Source: Thermoplasmata archaeon
Lineage (GTDB): Archaea > Thermoplasmatota > Thermoplasmata > Thermoplasmatales > Thermoplasmataceae
NCBI GenBank assembly: GCA_021835265.1
Contig: JAKBQK010000440.1
Coordinates: 1-9,014, forward strand
Length of the DNA stretch: 9,014 nt
Reading direction: 5' to 3'
Position numbers and translations under genes: made by a program. This document shows, one piece after another, positions 5,894 through 9,014 of the stretch (its first letter is position 1; every line of letters starts with the position of its first letter). The notes under the pieces were generated by a model. That model did no database searches, was not told the DNA's origin, and was given only the letters and a program-made list of their open reading frames with translations.

Positions 5894-5898
5894 AATAA

Positions 5899-6426
5899 TT
5901 GAGTAAGCTTGAAGTTATTATATATTCACCAGGAAAGGAGGAAAACAGGGAAAAATCATTAAAAGAGCTTGTTAGTTTAATAAGTGGATTGAACCCCGGA
6001 AGAATTTTCATAAGTCTGGAATCTAACAGTGAATCTGTGAGGAACAAATTGACCGAAGCATTCAAGAATATTCCAGTCAATGTTGTAGAATGCGATTTTG
6101 CAGGAAAAGTTCCAGACAAAGGACAATCGACTGACCTACAGGTAAAGAGGAAAGTCCTTGAACTAGGTCTTGAAACGATTGCAAAGTACGTGGAAAATAT
6201 CAACGAATCTGTTGAATCCTTAAATTCTGAGATTACAATGTCTCTTTTCAGGGCATTTTTTATATTTTACTCAAATGCTATGCCAGAAGATTACAAAATC
6301 CTGTACGAAGATAGGAGGATGTGCATCCTTGGAAAATTAGTACACGAGAAAATAGAACATGGTGATCTGCTTATTGTTTCTCCTTGGGACGCATACTGGT
6401 TCAAAGATGAGTTTGAAAAGCTGTAG
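5899..6426 (+). CDS. Hypothetical 175-aa protein coupled to aCPSF1
   Basis: I do not recognise this protein. It starts with TTG, supported by a strong SD 5 nt upstream and by the lack of any in-frame ATG near the N-terminus. The first 67 residues alternate strand-helix-strand-helix-strand (LEVIIYS; a charged helix 14-30; RIFISLE; helix 46-58; VNVVECD), which suggests a Rossmann-like alpha/beta fold. A long charged helix (about 80-112), a hydrophobic stretch SLFRAFFIFYSNA (115-127) and an aromatic, acidic tail (LLIVSPWDAYWFKDEF, 157-172) follow. There are no cysteine pairs, P-loop or obvious catalytic motif. Only 9 bp separate it from aCPSF1, so it is probably made together with it and could assist it. 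It could also be unrelated and merely co-transcribed. Confidence 0.8.
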   Translation: MSKLEVIIYSPGKEENREKSLKELVSLISGLNPGRIFISLESNSESVRNKLTEAFKNIPVNVVECDFAGKVPDKGQSTDLQVKRKVLELGLETIAKYVENINESVESLNSEITMSLFRAFFIFYSNAMPEDYKILYEDRRMCILGKLVHEKIEHGDLLIVSPWDAYWFKDEFEKL

Positions 6427-6481
6427 TACTAAAGCACGGCCAATGGGATTAAATATTTCTTGCTCTCAATGGACAATGCAG

Positions 6482-6489
6482 TTTAAGTA
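6482..6489 (+). promoter_or_regulatory. TATA-like box of the surface protein gene
   Basis: tttaagta is centred about 26 bp before the ATG at 6512, predicting a leaderless transcript. A near copy, tttaaat in the context agtttaaat, lies 12 bp further on (6491-6500) but is too close to the ATG to serve as a TATA box for it. Confidence 0.5.
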
Positions 6490-6511
6490 TTAGTTTAAAT
6501 TCCTTATTCTG

Positions 6512-7084
6512 ATGAACAGGTTGCCAAGGTTGATAACAATCATTCTAATTTCTATGATTATTATTTCCGGGTTATCATCCATATATTTGTATCAGACACA
6601 GGATCATAACATTTTAAGAGATCGAACGAACGGGATAAATGATTCCATTTCTAAAATAAACGTGTCTACGGAGGTTTCATCTCATCAGGTGCTACTTCCA
6701 TTGAAACACACGCAAATAAAATTTATCCTAATTGAGGCAAATTCAAATATAACTCCATCGGGAAGATTCTACATCAATGGAGGACTGGCAATGAATGTAA
6801 CAGGATCCAACCTTTCAGATCTACGTTTTAAAGTGGACGAAAACAGGTTTTATAGATTTCAAATAAATTTCAGTAATAATACATATTTGCCATACTATCT
6901 CAATATAACAATAGAAGGTAACACTTCAGTTCCCGTTATCCTTCAATCCACCAGAAACAGCGCAAGCAACGTGTATATACCAAAACTGGAACTAAACAAT
7001 CAGTATATTTCTCTTATTGTCGCCTTCCTACTTCTAATGCTGTTTCTGGTAGCAATTCCAAGGAAGTATCTTGGGAGAAATTAA
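6512..7084 (+). CDS. Bitopic membrane protein with a sequon-dense extracellular domain
   Basis: The function is unknown. A membrane segment at about 7-27, preceded by Arg3 and Arg6, and a second at about 166-183, followed by RKYLGR, enclose a domain of about 138 residues. The positive ends imply that both termini are inside and the domain is outside. That domain has nine N-x-S/T sequons, at N43, N50, N79, N95, N100, N119, N122, N131 and N137. It contains several short aromatic strands (KFILIEA, FYRFQINF, YYLNITIEG) suggesting a small beta-sandwich. The N-terminal helix could be an uncleaved signal anchor or a signal peptide, but I see no clear cleavage site. Two sugar transferases follow, fitting a glycosylated surface protein of a wall-less acidophile. 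No family is recognised. The gene is preceded by its own promoter. Confidence 0.8.
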   Translation: MNRLPRLITIILISMIIISGLSSIYLYQTQDHNILRDRTNGINDSISKINVSTEVSSHQVLLPLKHTQIKFILIEANSNITPSGRFYINGGLAMNVTGSNLSDLRFKVDENRFYRFQINFSNNTYLPYYLNITIEGNTSVPVILQSTRNSASNVYIPKLELNNQYISLIVAFLLLMLFLVAIPRKYLGRN

Positions 7085-7137
7085 TTATGACCATAATATA
7101 AAAAATCCCACTTTCGCTGAGTTTTCATAAACTAAAA

Positions 7138-7180
7138 TTAATGTGAGCACAATCAGTTTTAAGTAGTTAAATCACATTAA
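7138..7180. repeat. 9-bp perfect inverted repeat in the gap before the glycosyltransferase
   Basis: TTAATGTGA (7138-7146) and TCACATTAA (7172-7180) are perfect reverse complements, separated by 25 nt. The repeat lies about 45 bp upstream of the TATA box of the downstream gene. It could be an operator or an RNA hairpin; in AT-rich DNA a 9-bp pair at this spacing is not very rare. Confidence 0.5.
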
Positions 7181-7221
7181 AAAATAATAATATGCTTATT
7201 TATTTCTTTAATTCGTAATAA

Positions 7222-7229
7222 AGTTTAAA
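7222..7229 (+). promoter_or_regulatory. TATA box of the dolichyl-phosphate-type glycosyltransferase
   Basis: agtttaaa is centred about 28 bp before the TTG at 7254. No SD precedes that TTG, so the transcript is probably leaderless or nearly so. Confidence 0.5.
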
Positions 7230-7253
7230 ACCATTTGATTAATACTCAATAAC

Positions 7254-8012
7254 TTGGAAAATAAGACAATATCTATAGTTATCCCTGCATACAATGAGGA
7301 ATCTCGCATTGCTTCTACCATTAAAGACATTAAGGGTTCTGTAGAAAATCTTAAGGAGATTATTGTTGTTTTTGACGGATCGGATAGAACACCTGAAATC
7401 GTAGAATCTATCTGTCCTGATTGTAAGGTAATCCAGCACAATCACAGGCTTGGAAAGGGGAGAGCGGTTAAGGAAGGAATAGAAAAGGCTACTGGAGATA
7501 TAATAGCATATGTTGATGCAGATGGTTCTATTCCCGCCTCAGAAGTGAATAGGTTGTCAACTCTTCTAACGGATAGAAATTTTGTTGTTTCATCAAGGTG
7601 GATGAGAAGTTCTAAAATAAAAGTAAGGCAACCAGGTTACAGGATCATATTTGGAAGGGTATTCCATTATTTCGTATTTTTTCTATTCAGAATGGACATC
7701 AAGGATACACAGTGTGGCCTTAAAGTTTTCAGATCAAAATCATTAAAGGAGATAATACAAAAGGTAAGGGTTTTTGACTGGGCATTTGATGTCTCTGTAA
7801 TCTATCACTCCATGGAATATGGCCTTGAGCCGGTTGAAGTCGGTATAGAATGGAACAACGAGCACGGTTCAAAACTTAAGGTCTTCAAGACCATCCCAAA
7901 AATGTTTCTTTCAGTTTTTGGTATGTGGATTATAAATAAGCACAAAAAATCTAGCAAGATCAAGACAATAATCGATAAGATCGAATCAGAGTTCTTTTCC
8001 AGAAATATTTAG
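7254..8012 (+). CDS. Polyprenyl (dolichyl)-phosphate glycosyltransferase, GT2 family
   Basis: A 252-aa GT-A enzyme of the DPM1/ALG5 group, which moves a sugar from a nucleotide donor onto dolichyl phosphate at the cytosolic face of the membrane. It starts with SIVIPAYNEE (7-16) and continues with VVFDGSDRT (38-46), NHRLGKGRAV (63-72), the metal-binding DADGS (D88, D90), VSSRW (112-116) and DTQCGLK (151-157). The last is the characteristic motif of dolichyl-phosphate glucosyl/mannosyl transferases. There is no C-terminal multi-helix membrane domain, so it is peripheral, with hydrophobic patches at 135-147 and 217-227. The TTG start is chosen because an in-frame stop lies at 7236-7238, no ATG is available and the family motif begins at once. 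Glucose versus mannose cannot be told. Its stop overlaps that of the convergent gene. Confidence 0.9.
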   Translation: MENKTISIVIPAYNEESRIASTIKDIKGSVENLKEIIVVFDGSDRTPEIVESICPDCKVIQHNHRLGKGRAVKEGIEKATGDIIAYVDADGSIPASEVNRLSTLLTDRNFVVSSRWMRSSKIKVRQPGYRIIFGRVFHYFVFFLFRMDIKDTQCGLKVFRSKSLKEIIQKVRVFDWAFDVSVIYHSMEYGLEPVEVGIEWNNEHGSKLKVFKTIPKMFLSVFGMWIINKHKKSSKIKTIIDKIESEFFSRNI

Positions 8013-9001
8013 ATATCTCTTATTTGGATATACCGAAATACTCTAATAGAGAGCCTGTTTGAAAAAATATTTAAAAATAGAAGCATCGACAGTAAGGCAT
8101 ATTCTTCCCCACCATATCTTATAAAATGTTTTAATTCAGCGGTCATTATTCTAAAAGTTTTGCCCCTTCTATATTTATCGTATATTGCTAAATTTCCCTC
8201 CATCTTCAAAAGCATATAGTTATACGGTAAATTATTCACTCCTTTTATATAACTCTTGAAAGTTCTTCTTAAATTTTCAATTGACTCTTTGGTGAACTTT
8301 AGCCTCCTGTTTCTAAAATCTGTGACATCCGTTTTAAGTCCAGTAATACTTTCATGCTTTCTATACATAGTAAGTCGATTTTTGCAAAGTCCAAACGATG
8401 CCTCTTTACCTGTACCAAGAAGAAACAGGATCTTATCTAAACTTCTATTAGATTGATACACTATTTGTGAAATAGATTTTGCGAATGGCGCATCCATGGA
8501 AGCACATGATACGTACCAGTCTGCTCTGGAAGATAGAATTTTTCCCCATTCTCTCCTACTTAGTTTCTCGCTACTGTATACTTTAAACTTACTCGCTTCT
8601 TCATTAGTAGTCCGAGCGGTATTCCATGTAGTTTCCTCAGAAATGATCTGGATATCGTTGTGAACGAATAAAAGCCCTTTGTTTTCATCAAAAATCTTTC
8701 TTATTAGCCCAATCTTAACCGGATTAAACATGTCGTCGTCATCAAGGAAGCAGATTATATTCCCTGAAGATGCATCAATTCCAAGGGAGAGTTTACCTCC
8801 AAAACTCTCTTCATCTGTATATATGTTCACTGCACCAGAATTCATGAGGAAAGAATCTATTTTATCGTCAACGAAATTCTTCACTACCACGATTTCAATT
8901 TCAACACCAGGATTCACCTGATGCAACACTGAGTTAACTGCCTCCAAAAGATATTTTTTTCTATTATGGGCAGTTATTACTACAGAGACTTTTTCTATCA
9001 T
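8009..9001 (-). CDS. GT-A fold glycosyltransferase, family 2
   Basis: A 330-aa protein with an N-terminal GT2 domain: VSVVITAHNRKKYL (5-18) is the nucleotide-binding start, and CFLDDDDMF (84-92) is the metal-binding DxD region. YRKHESIT (213-220) resembles the acceptor-side motif of this family. Roughly the last 90 residues are basic and helical (KEYALL-like hydrophobic segment at 301-312, then basic), perhaps for membrane contact, but no clear multi-pass domain exists. It probably adds a sugar to a lipid-linked glycan or surface polymer; donor and acceptor are unknown. The ATG is backed by GGAG 7 nt upstream, which is unlike the leaderless lead genes here and hints that another gene of the same operon lies just beyond the window edge. 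It is convergent with the dolichyl-phosphate transferase gene. Confidence 0.87.
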   Translation of the reverse strand: MIEKVSVVITAHNRKKYLLEAVNSVLHQVNPGVEIEIVVVKNFVDDKIDSFLMNSGAVNIYTDEESFGGKLSLGIDASSGNIICFLDDDDMFNPVKIGLIRKIFDENKGLLFVHNDIQIISEETTWNTARTTNEEASKFKVYSSEKLSRREWGKILSSRADWYVSCASMDAPFAKSISQIVYQSNRSLDKILFLLGTGKEASFGLCKNRLTMYRKHESITGLKTDVTDFRNRRLKFTKESIENLRRTFKSYIKGVNNLPYNYMLLKMEGNLAIYDKYRRGKTFRIMTAELKHFIRYGGEEYALLSMLLFLNIFSNRLSIRVFRYIQIRDI

Positions 9002-9008
9002 ATCAACT

Positions 9009-9012
9009 CTCC
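9009..9012 (-). promoter_or_regulatory. Shine-Dalgarno of the minus-strand glycosyltransferase
   Basis: On the minus strand this reads ggag, 7 nt before the ATG at 9001. It supports the start and suggests a leadered, probably operonic, mRNA. Confidence 0.5.
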
Positions 9013-9014
9013 GT

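Noticed and set aside
5886..6203. Open frame of 105 codons on the minus strand
   Set aside because: It lies antisense to the SD-led 175-aa gene; its serine/phenylalanine-rich composition is typical of an antisense shadow.
7139..7155. Stretch resembling the E. coli lac operator/CAP region (attaatgtgag)
   Set aside because: A short chance match in an archaeal, AT-rich gap with no related genes; only the inverted repeat itself is kept as an observation.
1..9014. Mobile elements, CRISPR arrays, toxin-antitoxin or defence genes
   Set aside because: No transposase, integrase, regularly spaced repeats or known toxin motifs are visible; the genes are mostly housekeeping or surface related.

Overview
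This AT-rich window reads as the chromosome of a thermoplasmatal archaeon (Thermoplasma / Ferroplasma / Picrophilus / Cuniculiplasma type). The strongest evidence is a proteasome beta subunit that follows the Thermoplasma acidophilum protein almost residue for residue as I remember it. Next to it lies aCPSF1/FttA, the archaeal KH-domain beta-CASP RNase. TATA-like boxes sit about 24-28 bp before the start codons of lead genes (leaderless transcripts), while genes inside or behind operons carry Shine-Dalgarno (SD) sequences. The exact genus cannot be settled from the sequence alone.

Layout. (1) 61-1284, plus strand: an IsdG/HmoB-type heme-degrading monooxygenase homologue, then purC. (2) 1316-2382: a divergent pair, a conserved-looking hypothetical protein (minus) and a stand-alone PolB-type DEDDy 3'-5' exonuclease (plus), whose start codons are only 50 bp apart around one TATA-like element. 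(3) 2469-2891, minus: a two-CBS-domain protein, convergent with the exonuclease, with a U-tract for each strand between them. (4) 2892-3279: a 388-bp AT-rich gap holding two promoters facing away from each other and a locally GC-richer, structured island at 3151-3222 that may encode a small RNA. (5) 3280-6426, plus: psmB, aCPSF1 and a 175-aa protein of unknown function coupled 9 bp behind aCPSF1. (6) 6512-7084, plus: a protein anchored by two membrane segments with nine N-glycosylation sequons. (7) 7254-9001: a dolichyl-phosphate-type glycosyltransferase (plus) and a second GT-A glycosyltransferase (minus), whose stop codons overlap.

The core of the window joins proteolysis (20S proteasome) with RNA 3'-end formation (aCPSF1), a neighbourhood known from other euryarchaea (MJ1236/MJ1237 in Methanocaldococcus jannaschii). 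The right-hand third looks like cell-surface glycosylation: a likely heavily glycosylated surface protein beside a polyprenyl-phosphate sugar transferase and a second sugar transferase.

No mobile element, CRISPR array, tRNA or rRNA is visible. The least explained items are the 175-aa partner of aCPSF1, the candidate RNA at 3151-3222, the 12-bp tandem duplication that doubles the psmB start codon, and the shared divergent TATA element.
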